From positions 310,001 to 374,000 of the forward strand of contig JAHNUO010000004.1 in NCBI GenBank assembly GCA_019787685.1: a stretch of 64,000 bases of DNA, written 5' to 3'. The stretch is from Chiua virens. Lineage: Eukaryota > Basidiomycota > Agaricomycetes > Boletales > Boletaceae. A program made the translations under genes and the position numbers. The notes under the pieces are model-generated. The model ran no database searches. It saw nothing but the letters and a program-made list of their open reading frames with translations, and was not told where the DNA came from. This document shows, one piece after another, positions 12,340-23,934 of the stretch (positions are counted from its first letter, which is position 1; each line of letters begins with the position of its first letter).

Positions 12340-12625
12340 GAACGAAAAAAAAAAAAAAGAGTTTGGTAAAGAGTAATGCAGGTTGGACCGCTTCTTTTAT
12401 AAACTATCAGTCGAGCCTAGACCCTGAGTCCGACTTCAACTGACAACCTTCTATCGTACATCCTTTTGTGTTGCCACTAGCCAACCATCCTACAGATCAC
12501 ACGTGGCAAGAAAACGTGCTGATACGCAACAATAACCTATTCGTACAAAGAACATGCAATCTAAATTGTCCATGGCAGTTGCTCGCAAAATGCCCCTACT
12601 CTTCTCCAAAAGGTCGAGCGGGCAA

Positions 12626-15600
12626 CTACTCTCCCGCAAACAGTCGCACGAGCAAGTATGTCGTCGAGCCAATAAAGCGAACGACTATGAGGGTTGTGAG
12701 CACACCCGCATGACAAAGCAAACGTTCTCTTACGTGCTAGCCCTGCGACGGAGAACAGGATGAACGCCATATAGCCATTCACAGCCGCCGAGGCCTGGCC
12801 ACTCCCTGCAGCCGGTGTCGTAGAACTGTGACAGACGTCATGGTGAGTACTCAAAAAACGACCAAAAGAGACAAGACATACACTACAACGGCAGCCAGCA
12901 AGGCCTGCATGGGATACATCAGCAAACGAAACCCGTCATAGTAAATGAAAACAAACATTGCTCAACGTCCAAACTAACAGCACCTGAAAAAGGGCGTCGA
13001 TTTGTGATTCCAACAACCCAAATTGCCAACTTACATTCGTCCTAAACGTCTTGTAGTAATCTTCTTGTTGCGTTCCCGGGTCTACTTTACGCTCTTCTTT
13101 CGGTGGCTTCGTCGTTAACACATGTATCGCGTCCTCGTAAGCGGCATTGATATCCGTTTCCGCGGTGGGTAGATCGACTTCAACTTCGTTCTTGTTCAAG
13201 CCTTTACCAACATTCACGACTCCGAGGTCAGTCGAAACCTTGTTATCACCCTTGGTACCCCACGACACGTCATGGACGTTCGCAAACTACAACACAGAGG
13301 TAAGCAACTTGTCCCAAAAGACTACAAGTGAACGTGACGCACAGCATACACGTTCAAGACCGCGATATAAGATGGTGCCATCAAAAGGTATTGAATGAAG
13401 GAGGTGATCAAGTGCCATGGTTCAAACTAGATAACCGTTAGAATTTTAATGGATCAAAAGTAAAGTAGACGCACGAATAAGAGCGACGAAATAATATAAA
13501 GCCCGAGAGTCGCCGCAAGCGAAACGACGACATCTCGGAAGACGGCATTCGTAATGAAATCGCTAGCTTGGATGGAACGACCGTCCTGCTGGGCAACCTG
13601 CTCAACTGCTTTGTAAGCAAGAAGCAATGCTGAGACCTACGATCAATCATCTCGTTGTCAGCGAGCGGTGGAGGAAAGTGCATAAGACCCACCGTCATAT
13701 AGATAGTGATCAGGGCAAAACCAATGAGAGCTATCGTGTATGCCCACTTGGCACCTTGTGGTCGATTACCGAGTGAAAGCAGGAAACACATGATGACAAG
13801 CCCCAAGTAAAAGTAGTTAAGCACGACGTTGAGGTAATGCAAGCTTGAGATGTAGTCCTCCAGCGCGGTTGTGAGGATGACAAAGGCGATGTAGTAGTTG
13901 CCCTGGAACGCATTAAACGTCACCAAGTTTGTCAAGAATGAACAGAGACGACACATACGAGAGCGAACCAGGAGAATATCAAATTATAAAGTTGATAGAC
14001 CATCTCGATGTGTATCCAAAACTTGCGTATGAAAGTGTGTGACGAGCGGTAGATGTAGTGGAAGTGGACAGTACTATGCACGCCCGCGAAGAACGAACCA
14101 TTGAGCCAACGCCGGCGCTGCGATATCAACTCCGGAACTTGATCGGGAACGTCGGTAACAGCGAATGCTGATTTGACATAGTGCAAGATCCATGAACATC
14201 CCTGCTTCGAGACCAACTCCCAACACAATATCTGACGTGGCCATGAATAACGGGACTGAAACGGGACTGACCACTCACCCGATCCTCAGCCAGATACATG
14301 TTCGCAGTGAAGATGTCTGCGCCAGCGCCGTGCATTTTCTCGCCCAAAAAGTATTTCTGCAGTGGACCCTCTCCCTTCGCATCGTTTTGCAAAGCGATGT
14401 ACCGATATGCACTGAATGCACCTGGCAGCACCGTGATGTATCCAAACACGCTTTCCAGAGGCTTATCCAAGATGTTTGACATCTTGTACTCAAAGTTTTG
14501 TGCTGCGACGAGCGGGTTGAGGAGGTTTTGTCCATACTTTCCTTTGAGTGCCACAATCTCTCCGCAAGCTCCACCCACGTTAGAGTTGATGTCGAAGGCT
14601 TTCCAGAGATGATATATGGAGGTGGGACCGGGCATCGTACCGACATCGAGAAGCACGCAGACATTGGGCTGAAGGAGAGGCCCGAAAGCGTTGAAAAACC
14701 AGCGGTGGGAATTAATTTTCTTCTGGTTCATTTCTTTGAGACAAAAGATCAGTTGAACAGGTATTATACCCTTCTCCGCGCCTTCAATCTTCATCGATGG
14801 AGAGACAGAGACTACAATGTATCAGGATATGTTGTGCATAGGGGACATTCACACTTACTCTGAGTGGTATACTCGTAGATGTGAGCTGTCACAGGTTTGC
14901 CGTTCACAACATTCTTTGTTCCCATGAGTAGATGTTGAAGGTGATCGAGCACACACATACCTTTGCTATTCCCTCTTGATAAGCACCCATCGTCGCGATG
15001 ACACTCAACGTCCGGGAATTGATCTTTCGGCGCCCATCGCTAACAATACAGACCACGACCTTCTTCCACCCATCCTTGCCCCATGTCTTACTCCGGTCGC
15101 GTTTACACAAGTGGGCGATATTCTTCATGACACCATGCATGGTCCGGCAAAACAGCTCCTCCTCTTCATTGTACATCGTCATGACGATAAACAACTCCGT
15201 CCGTCTTGACGGGTCATAATGCACCTGTCTCAGCGTAAACCCAGAATTCGCAAATTCATTGGGGTCACACGTCGCCGCCGAGTAACGCATGTGCGTGAAC
15301 TCGCGCTCGTTGCGGAGCGCACACATATCGAGCAATTTCGACGGCACAGCAGAGTCGAGCACGAAATTGCCGTGGAAAAGCTCGACCTTTTTCAACGTCT
15401 TGTGTCGCCGCGGAACGCGCTGCGGTATCCGGCCGTACCGAATGTTGACCTCGGATTGCGACTCATGTCCGATTGAAAGGTTGTCGTAGCTGCCCGGGAT
15501 GGTGGGAGGCCGGTAGAGACTGTCTCTTCGGAGGAGTGGCATGTCGCCTGCATCTGCGTCGTCCTCGTGGAGGGTATAAGAGGAATCAGTCTGGGTCTGC

Positions 15601-16006
15601 AAGCGTGAAGGAGGCGTGTGTGACTGTTGACCGTCGTATGGGTTGTAGGTTGCGCCGAGATAATCGGCAGAGGGTTGCTGCGGTTGTGAAGGGGTTCGCG
15701 AATATGGGTCTTGGAGGGGATGAGCTTCTCGGGGTGGTTGCTGCGGGTATGGATCGTGCAAGGGAGGGTTCTGAAAAGGATCTGGGAGATGGTAGGGTTG
15801 GTTGGCATCGTACGGATTATGTTCGTATTGCGTCGAATATTGAGAATCATATTGGCCGTTATGAGGCTGATCGAACGGGTTGGTTGCATATGGGTTGTAA
15901 CCGTCGTTGTAATGACCCTGTTGTGCTTCGTCGGCCTGGAAGTTGCCAGAGTTCATTCAAGTCAGATCATGGCTTAATTTTGGCTTACCTCTGGGTATCT
16001 CGACAT
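12626..16006 (-). CDS. chitin synthase (family 2 glycosyltransferase)
   Basis: This membrane enzyme polymerises UDP-GlcNAc into cell-wall chitin. Thirteen exons fit in frame: 15989-16006, 14961-15935, 14859-14913, 14279-14811, 13959-14231, 13693-13902, 13475-13636, 13343-13426, 13035-13286, 12957-12983, 12882-12904, 12734-12825 and 12626-12684. They give 920 residues. The first exon encodes only MSRYPE; an ATG at 15956 also opens the frame but lies within the apparent first intron (donor GTAAGC). The N-terminal third is Gln/Pro/Tyr-rich. Catalytic landmarks are [44 protein letters not shown] and the QRRRW box ([12 protein letters not shown]). About six hydrophobic helices follow. The class appears to be division 1 (I-III). 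Exons of 27, 23 and 18 bases are notable. Confidence 0.92.
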
Positions 16007-16251
16007 GACTGCGGGTTTCTGGAGCTCGTCACAGCGCTGGGTGAGGTGGCTTATGAACGAAAAGGAGAAGGGGCAGTTCTTGTCACCAGTAGTGGCTGTA
16101 CTGTTTATCGCCAGTCAAACTTTGTCAAAGCCCTTCCTGTTTCCGCAGCCGCAGTGAACAGCCTTCTCAGAATTCTCCCATCGGTGACCACAAACATAGA
16201 GATTATCAGACGCGATGATGCATTCGACGAAGTCTACAAATGGACCAGTAA

Positions 16252-16988
16252 CTACACCGTGACCACTCCCGGCCTTTGGCCTTGATTCCCACCCACCCCA
16301 ATTCCGGCCTCCGCTTCTACTTCCCCGCCAGACCCGCGTCGCCTGCGCGTAACAAGTCTCGCAGGGTAGACGAACAACGGAAAGACCAGCGCCGGCGACA
16401 TGCCGACGACAACAAGACCGGTGGCAAGACCAGGGGACCCAGCTAAGGCAACTAACCCAGCGATGCGGAGAACGATGAACGCAATGTCAAGCATGCCAAA
16501 GAGAATGGCAAACGTCGCATAGCCCATGTCTTGAGCGCGTTCCTGGAATGACCATCGACATGTGGGTCGCGACGTCCGTGATGTCAGATAGATGAGTACA
16601 TACCTTGAGCTCTAGAGGTGAGAGTCGACCATAGTGGATATGTATGTTCTCGGCCATAATCAAGAAAGCCAGCGTGCAGAGTGTAAAGAAGTAGCTGCGG
16701 TTGAGGAGGTAAACGCTGCCTGTCACCGTCAGCCCGAGATGTACTGATGCGGAGTGCACATAGTTCCGTACGTGAAGCAATTCCGAAACTAGATTCCGAA
16801 ACGGTCAGAGATGATGAAACGCGAATCACGCGAACGACGCTTACTAGCTCTATTGACCAGGCTGTTCGGTCGTTCAGTGTCGCTCTGACATCTTCAAAGT
16901 CAGTCGATGACCGCATCGTTTCGTATAGTGTAAGTCCAAGTATGTTTTGGGTGAGAGTATTGAGAATCGTCGAGACGTATGCTTGCAT
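16252..16988 (-). CDS. small multipass membrane protein, unknown function
   Basis: The exons are 16845-16988 (MQAYVSTILNTLTQNILG...), about 16604-16788 and 16252-16542. The last two join cleanly (donor GTATGT, acceptor CCAG). The junction of exons 1 and 2 leaves a one-base phase mismatch with the most obvious splice sites, so that boundary or the 5' end is uncertain. The product of about 205 residues has three or four hydrophobic segments (SYFFTLCTLAFLIMAENI, FAILFGMLDIAFIVLRIAGL, GLVVVGMSPALVFPLFV) and a basic, Gly-rich tail. It resembles small integral membrane proteins found in many Agaricomycetes, but I do not recognise a function. It ends 246 bases upstream of the chitin synthase start on the same strand. 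Confidence 0.6.
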
Positions 16989-18928
16989 GTTTGGCGAGGG
17001 ATGTAGTGATGGTCTGGTGAGATTGCATGACGATGATACTGAGTGTTTATAAAGTAGAGACCCGGGGAGAAGTGACATTGTGTATAGTCTCTGGCCACCC
17101 GCGACACAGCGTTATTTCGCGAGGTATGTATTCGCACATTTGGCAGTCTAGGATGATGATGCATGCAGATGTACCTGATATAGGAATGAACGGTACGTCC
17201 GTCATAACAAGCCGTTCTCCGAAAAGGTACGCTCGAGGATGAGGACCGGGTATGAAATTGCCTTATATAGCAAGCCCAAAAGTCGATTGCTGACCCTGAG
17301 CGCTGAGCGCTGCTGTAGCTCGTGGGACCGAGGTAATGATGCTGGCCATTGTTGCACAGCAGTTCGTTTAGATTCATCTCAAAGTGCCACTGCCAAACGC
17401 GGAAATAAAGGGATGATGATTTAGAAGCACGTGGCTATATACCGGAATATTGTTGTGCGTGCCGTTCACTTTCACGGCTAAGTCTGAACGGGCTGACGCC
17501 GTCTGTCTATGTAGTGTCGAGCCGATCCCTCGACCTAATGTGCGGCTTCCTCTTATGGAAAGAAGAGAATGATTGCTGAATTCAAGGGCGTCTGCCTGTC
17601 CAATTCCAATCGACCATGTATAAACGCCCGAGCTTCTTCGGGAATGCAGGTCAAAGCTTCGGACTGCGTCACCGTTTGTACTTTGCTTGCTCGTGTTTTC
17701 AAACCCCAGCCAATCGTTTACTGAATAGTGACTCGGGTTCTATAGATCAACTTTCCACCAACGTGCTGAGCACATACTTCAATCTGTCTTCCAGGATAGA
17801 TTGATCGAGGAATAGCCACAACACTATGGAACAAGGACAATGACAGAGGGAAACAATCAGCACTCTGCTTCCTCCACTACGACTCTAAGGCCATCAATTG
17901 ATCTATGCATGACACTGGCAGGCATGTGATTTTTTCACGCACTTCGGGGCTGGCAAAAGGCCTCCCGCGGGAATCGTGAATGTACATAAAGTAACCTCTC
18001 AACTTGTGAAACACATGAAGCTCTTTCAAGTCACAAGGGTGTTGGTGATGATAGAGACGCAATACTCTGTCCAAACTCTATGTACATTTCTTCGAAGCCA
18101 ACTTTACCAGAAGACATGGAGCTGTAAATTTAGATACAGATGGAAGAACAGTGCCCAAGTCTTCGGGCAAGCGGGACTCGCCTCTTCCATCTCGTGCCCC
18201 CACCTCGCTCGTTTCTGACAGACACTACTTTCTGCGGAGATGGATCCATAAGTTACTAAATTTGGGGAAAACGCGTGAATTATTAGTGGGGAAGAATGGT
18301 TGGTCATTTCTTGATCACTTCGATCGTGTTTCCAATGATTGGAACGAGTGTCTTCCGACCTCGATAATTCTAAGTGAGCCTCAGGCCCACGATATCACAA
18401 GGGAAAGGAGGGGCACGCCCCACAGAACAAACACGGGAGAGTCGGCAAGACTTCGAGGTACTGGCTAAGGTGTGCCACTGGTCACAAGGGATTGCGTAAC
18501 AAGCGCTCCTGTTGCTCCTACATCCCTCAGGCGCAAGTTCGACGGTACTGTTAATCTAGTTTAGCGCCCGCTGTGTTCCGAACAAATTGGAGGACATTAT
18601 GTACTTCATCGCGATGGCAGGAAAAGCTCGGAGAGCGGGATCATGTGCACAGAGGTCGGCAGTCGCGGACAGCAAGGCGACACGTGTATTCCGGGAATTA
18701 CCGGAGACTCCTGCCATGAGTGAACAACCATACAGCCTTATTATTGCAGCACTAATTCCAGACAGAACAATTATCGAAGCAGAGTCGGGTCCAGGGAAAC
18801 TAATTGATACCCAGTCCCAAAGATGATCACCCTGTCACGCCCAAGCCAAGTTCATGGTCAGTAGATAAATGAAGAAATTGGAAGGATTGTACTGACAAGA
18901 ATATAAGAACCGGACGAAAACAACTTGA
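16989..18928. other. gene-poor spacer
   Basis: This stretch of nearly 2 kb has only short frames on either strand, none with recognisable domains. A frame at 18587-18826 (+) of 79 codons and one at 17616-17804 (+) are the longest ATG frames near the WD40 gene and could be 5' exons, but I have no support for that. The 5' exon of the WD40 gene should lie in the right part. Confidence 0.35.
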
Positions 18929-19951
18929 ATTTTATGTCCGATAGGATTGCGCAAAAGTAAGAAAGCCAATCGGATAGTCAATAGGGCCCATTCAAACACG
19001 TCTCTCAGGGACTCTCAAGGAAAAGGGGAGAAAGTACTCAAAATAAATGGCCAAGATTCCATCCGAACTGTCACCTTCCTCTCGGGAGGTGTTGTAAGCG
19101 GCGGATATGAAGGAAAGATCCGATTCTGGCGGTTGGAAGATGGGGAAGAGGTGGGGAAGCCAACAGATGCGAACGGATGGGTCTACGACATTGCTGTATC
19201 CCAAGATGGGAGGTGGGTGGTGAGTGGGGCGAGTTTGGGTAGAATAAGGGTGTGGGACACACAGAACCGAGAAACAGTGGTCAGACTGGAAGGATCCATG
19301 TCGGCAGTGAATACTGTCGATGTGTCGCGCGATGGGACAAAAATCGTGGGGGGATTGGATGACAGCAGTGCCATCGTCTGGGAACGCTCGACTGGCAAGA
19401 AACTAGTCGAACTGAAACACGAAAACTCAGTGGCCGCGACAAAGTTCTCACCTCATGGATTGCTCATTGCAACTGCCACATGGCGACGTGAGTCTCTGCG
19501 GATCTACGACAGTGAAAATGGCCGCCTCGTCGTCGACTTCAAGATCAGTGTCGGTTCACGTTATAACCAATCTGTAGCATGGAGTCACGACAGAAAACGG
19601 CTGTTTGCTTTATCAAGCGACGGTAACATCTACCATCTTGACGCATCTGCCAATACCTCGCTCTCGAAATGGAGTATTCATAGCGCTGACTACTACCCGC
19701 GGTGCATCGCCCTGGCAAGCGACAGCACGTACATCGCAGCCTCCGCTGGCCTATCTGTCTCATTCTGGGACACTGCAACACTCAAGCAGATTAGGTCTCC
19801 CATCGAGCACAACGGCAGTGTTGTATCCATAGCTGTCTCACCTAACCATGATATTGTGACGAGTGCGGGAAAGACCATCTCTGTACAGAGTCTCCGTGAC
19901 ACTCTTCCCTCGCACTACTGTGACGATGTGAGTGTCTCCTCAAATAAGTGA
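18929..19951 (+). CDS. WD40 repeat protein, seven repeats
   Basis: The frame encodes seven successive WD-type repeats, enough for one complete beta-propeller. Typical blades are KIRFWRLEDGEEV, RIRVWDTQNRETV, AIVWERSTGKKL, LRIYDSENGRLV and SVSFWDTATLKQI. The frame opens after a stop at 18926-18928 but has no ATG before the first blade, so the start codon is probably in an unidentified upstream exon. A lone propeller of this kind serves as a protein-binding scaffold. In fungi such propellers are often attached to NACHT/NLR-type proteins, and adjacent genes here are helical and TPR-like, but no NTPase domain is visible. The frame ends two bases before the ATG of the next gene, so the two could be one gene joined by an intron using GTGAGT at 19928. 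Confidence 0.7.
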   Translation: MLCPIGLRKSKKANRIVNRAHSNTSLRDSQGKGEKVLKINGQDSIRTVTFLSGGVVSGGYEGKIRFWRLEDGEEVGKPTDANGWVYDIAVSQDGRWVVSGASLGRIRVWDTQNRETVVRLEGSMSAVNTVDVSRDGTKIVGGLDDSSAIVWERSTGKKLVELKHENSVAATKFSPHGLLIATATWRRESLRIYDSENGRLVVDFKISVGSRYNQSVAWSHDRKRLFALSSDGNIYHLDASANTSLSKWSIHSADYYPRCIALASDSTYIAASAGLSVSFWDTATLKQIRSPIEHNGSVVSIAVSPNHDIVTSAGKTISVQSLRDTLPSHYCDDVSVSSNK

Positions 19952-19952
19952 G

Positions 19953-21168
19953 ATGACCGCGATTGATGATGTCCCAAAGACTGCCCAGAATCTCCAACGC
20001 GACCTTGATAATCTGCAGGCATGTTTGGAGCTTCTCCGTCAAATTGCCCACTTGAAACGTTCTGTTGCAACTAAAACAGACGTGCTTGGTGTCGTGCGCA
20101 AAGAACTCTACGAGCTCCGTCATGTATCACACGAGCTGATCGCAGTGCACAAGGATCTCAGAGTCTCGAAATCTCAGTCTCTCGAGTCTCATCAACGTTA
20201 CGACGAACAGACAAGAGAACTCAGGTCTGCTGTTGCAATTAATCAGCCCCAATTATCTGAAGCAGTACACGCCATTACCGACTCGGACGCAGACGCAGAA
20301 AACGCGATTGTCCAGATCCTTAAACAGCTCAATGTAGATGTTTGGCTGAGCACAATGTTCATAGCCAGGAGCTTCGTTCGTCACTTCCAGTCTGTTGATG
20401 CAGAGGCACGTTCATCAGCAGTGCAACGAGCGTCGGGGTCTATCGCTCAAGCCCTGGCGAGCAACATAGAGAGAATGTCGCAACGAAACGCATCCTTGTA
20501 CCTTCCGATTGCACTTCGGGCCTACCTAAACCATCACTTATACCGGATCATCTCCTTGTGGACGGTAGACAAAGGGGGAAACGATATTATCACTGGCATA
20601 TACAAACGAGTAAAGGAATCAGGCATGGATTTGATTGTAAAGCTAACTGTCCTGTTAACGCGAACCACTAGAGTCTCAAATGTTCACTGCGCATTGGCGA
20701 TCGCTCACCCGCGCTCATATCCCCGGCGTCCTCCCCAGTGACGACCTTGTCGCAGCTGCCATTCAAGGGATCTCGGATATTGTCGTTGCAGCTGGTTGTG
20801 CTGCCTCTGCACCTTCAGCACGATCAGAGATCTCATCTACGTTCCGGCAAAAGATAGTATTGATTATCTCTACCACTGAACAACTTAGGCAATCCATCGC
20901 GGATGTGGTGGTGGCCGATTTCAAAATCGTTCCTATTTATCCCGCTCAGACCTTTGATGGAGCGACGATGGAGGGGGATTATTGTCAAGGGGGGCTGGCA
21001 TGGCGTGGAATGGTGAAGGGCCACTGGCAGAAAGTTCTGTGCACAACACGTTTGGGGATGGTTAAGGAAGTCATCATAACGTCTCCAGATCCGAGGCAGA
21101 AAAATACCATGATGGTGACGACGGCGGTCAAAGCAAAGGTCCTCCTTCAGTCGTCGTTCGCGGGATAA
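19953..21168 (+). CDS. helical protein with conserved C-terminal beta-rich region
   Basis: The ATG is at 19953. The first 245 residues are helical with heptad-like stretches (NLQRDLDNLQACLELLRQI, HELIAVHKDLRVSK). The frame then moves to a second one beginning with MFTAHWRSL (20680), best joined by a non-standard GC-AG intron of about 50 bases ending CACTAG near 20670; a frameshift is the alternative. The C-terminal region has the order PIYPAQTFDGATME, a Gly-rich loop, VLCTTRLGMVKEV and AKVLLQSSF. I know similar proteins occur in mushrooms but no function. The FD-ME block and the following strands recall the C-terminal beta domain of GrpE, an idea only. It follows the WD40 frame with a two-base gap. 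Confidence 0.55.
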
Positions 21169-21277
21169 CAAGTTTCGCTCCGCAGATATGGATAGACCTC
21201 CGATAATGCACATGATAACATTGACTACACTGCCATGGTCTAGGTACTTTTCAGTGAAAGAGGCGTCTTGTCATCAT

Positions 21278-22250
21278 TTATTGACCAACAAAGATTGTGA
21301 CGCATCGAGTTTTTCCAGCGGTGCTTTGCACATCTTGTTTCCCTCGCCTCCAAGAAAGCTCAGTAACATCCCAAGTTCTCTTTTGCGCTCCGTTGGTGTA
21401 GCCTCCTCGGCTCCAATCATCTGTGGGAACCTGAATCTTGGGTGTGAGCGGCGACGAACCTCGGTCAGCAATGTCTTGCCAGTGTAGGGCATTGTCCGCA
21501 GTCGACATCAACCTAATTTTTTGATCCCGAAGCCTGTCCGGCGCCAACGTCAGCTCCGTCAGCTCCCGAAGCCTCTCCACAGTGGACATCAGGTCAATCT
21601 GTTCCTGAAAGTGTCCCGAGCCTGAGGGTGCTTCAGCACCTTGTGCACCGCGAATCATATCACTGAGCTTCATGGCGATCTTTTTTCCAAGCTCCGCAAG
21701 ACAGACCGACACATCGAGATCCATGAGCTCCTCGCGTGCCTGGAAGGGGAAGAAGCGAGTTGCCCAGGCAGTCAATGATCTTCCTCCAGTCCTCATGTCC
21801 ATCAGGAACCTGCAACGCCAAGCTTGTGAAATAGATGGGGCCGATGGAAATAACTGTATAGGGGCACGTAGGTACCACGTTCAAGTTCCAGATCCCCAGG
21901 CCCTAGTAAACTGTCGACGTTGTCCGGGTTCTCAGCGTTGATAGAACGGTAAAACCGGCATGTGGCTAGTACTGCGTCAGTTCGATGGTCGCAACTGTTG
22001 TCGTGGTGGAGCTCTGCCAAGAGATGCTCTATATCCTCAGCGATGGATTCGTCGTACTCCAATCCGCCGACCAGAAGCAACAATGTAGCAAGTTGATCTG
22101 GGCGTCCTTCTTCGCATAACTCCAGTGCTTCTTTGTAGAGGTTGATGGCCTTGTTGAGCTCGGAGTATCTGCCGTTAGCTTGACACCAGATGAATTCTGA
22201 GGTGGCGAGGTTGAAGCATAAAGTGCCAGCGAGCGGCGTGCATCGTCACC
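21278..22250 (-). CDS. TPR-like helical repeat protein, model incomplete
   Basis: Minus-strand frames contain a TPR-like unit (NGRYSELNKAINLYKEALELCEEGRPDQLATLLLLVG), then EDIEHLLAELHHDN, LATCRFYRSINAENPDNVDSL and, after a frame change near 21800, WRKIIDCLGNSLLPLPG and LGKKIAMKLSDMIRG. The pieces look like consecutive parts of one protein, but I cannot fix the splice sites or the ends, and it may be decayed. TPR arrays in fungi commonly form the sensor or scaffold part of NLR-like proteins; here no nucleotide-binding domain is seen. It converges on the helical gene at 19953-21168, with about 110 bases between them. Confidence 0.4.
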
Positions 22251-22822
22251 TTCTCATTGGTCCAGAGTGTGTTGGAAGCATTCATGAGCGACATCGAGAT
22301 ATTTAATTATTATGTAAGGTCTGTCAGTCTGGGATTACGACAAAGCATTCACAAACACAACAGATTTTGGGATATTTGGGATACTATCATTGTACCGGTT
22401 ATGCAAAATGGAGTAGAAGTGCAAAATCACTTTCTGTATGCAACACAACACACAGAAGAGACTCGGAGTAGTACAAGCAGATAAATCTAAGATCTCTTAT
22501 GGGCCCTGTATTTTTTTGAGGGAATGAAAGTTGTGATATCAATGCCCAGCTTCAGATCTATCCCTTCGTACCACCTTTTGTAGCAAAGAATGGTCAGGGC
22601 ATCACTGTATTCCACTCCAAAAAAATGACAGAAAATCTCCATAGATTCTTTATGATATCCTCTTTGTCTGTCTAATTTTCCAAGCACATTGGGTCAATGG
22701 GTACAGAGTTATAGACCTCCTTTCCTCAGGCTGCAAGGTGTGACAATTTCAGGCGGAGTTGGATGGGTGGGATGCTGAAGTGACAGCAGAATCCAGCTAA
22801 GTCTGTTTATCATCAGACACGT
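22251..22822. other. spacer at the edge of the repeat-rich region
   Basis: No convincing gene. Short frames at 22257-22484 (+) and 22487-22687 (-) have no recognisable domain. The repeat-rich region begins at 22823. Confidence 0.4.
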
Positions 22823-23530
22823 TGTAGAAAAGAATTAATAGGTGATAAGAAGAAAGGTGGGGGGATAGGTTTGTCCCAAGGGGGGTTATATTTGAAGGAA
22901 TGATGGATTCAGGTTTGTCTAAGAGTCCTAGAGGCTGCTGAACGATCCGGAATGAAAAGCGGTTGATGTAAAAGTAGCCAGGTGGAGGCAAGGATGTGAG
23001 AGTATTGTTTCAAGTAGATGAGACGCAGAGGAACGATAGGACGAGGTAAAAGAAAAACTATCCAGCTCACTCACACACAGGAGAGTAAACAGGAGATCTC
23101 CTGAACGCCAAAAGACAATATTTTTTTTTTGTTAGAAACATGGTTTTATAGTCCTGGGCATAACCCAGGACTGTTAAAGGTAATCCGACCCTAAGTAAGT
23201 GTACAGGATTGATGTAGGGTGAGTATGCTAAGAAGGAGTGTCAAACCTTGTAGATGACAAAGAAAGGAAAGGTGTTAGGATAGTAATGACCTTAATAAGG
23301 CCAAATCGAGTAGAACAAGTCAAATCGGATGAAGTGGAATACATACAAAGGAACCGGATTGGATCGCGTTGACTTGGATTGGACTTGGATTGGATTCGGA
23401 TGATCTGTAAACGCTAGGAATGAAACCAGGCTGGCATGAAGTCAATGGCGGATAAGATGGGAGGTGATATGACATGATGAAGAGCAAGGAAAATGTATCC
23501 TACAACCATAGGGAGTATCTAACTCCTACA
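22823..23530 (-). mobile_element. solo LTR, family 1, copy A
   Basis: This 708 bp element begins TGTAG and ends CTACA and is the reverse complement of copy B at 26975-27681. Flanking tetramers are ACGT (22819-22822) and ATGT (23531-23534), a 4 bp target duplication with one C-to-T change at a CpG. In its own orientation it starts TGTAGGAGTTAGATACTCC and carries a hairpin just before a TATAAAACC box. No internal region follows, so it is a solo LTR. Confidence 0.85.
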
Positions 23531-23934
23531 ATGTCTGAGACGTGCCCATATGCTGGCACGTTGTGCTCATGTTCATCATACCAAGGAGCACTGCATCAGG
23601 AAACTTCCCAAAGGCTACATAGCACTATGTAGACTATATAGTCCTGTAGTACCTGTAGGCTTCTCCAGCAATTTTACAGTCCTACAAAGTCCAAAAACAG
23701 CAGAATTTGAGCTACATTTTCCTATGTATAGTGACATAGAAGTGTATTGTGTATGTCCTGCTACCATAGTAACCACTTGAACCAGCCTCACGTCACTACC
23801 AAGTACTATGTAACACCATTCATACCATGTCGCATTAGCAATTTCACCCTCTAGCACAATATTGGACATTGTATCACAGACAAACAATGGTAGATTATTC
23901 ATATGGTTCTACTATGAGTACCTAGGGTATTTAA
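23531..23934. other. spacer between solo LTR and DUF6532-type gene
   Basis: AT-rich, CpG-poor sequence with no recognisable gene. A 76-codon frame at 23550-23780 (+) has no domain and is probably chance. Confidence 0.4.

Noticed and set aside
15473..16285. A 270-codon plus-strand frame.
   Set aside because: Antisense to the Gln/Tyr-rich N-terminus of chitin synthase.
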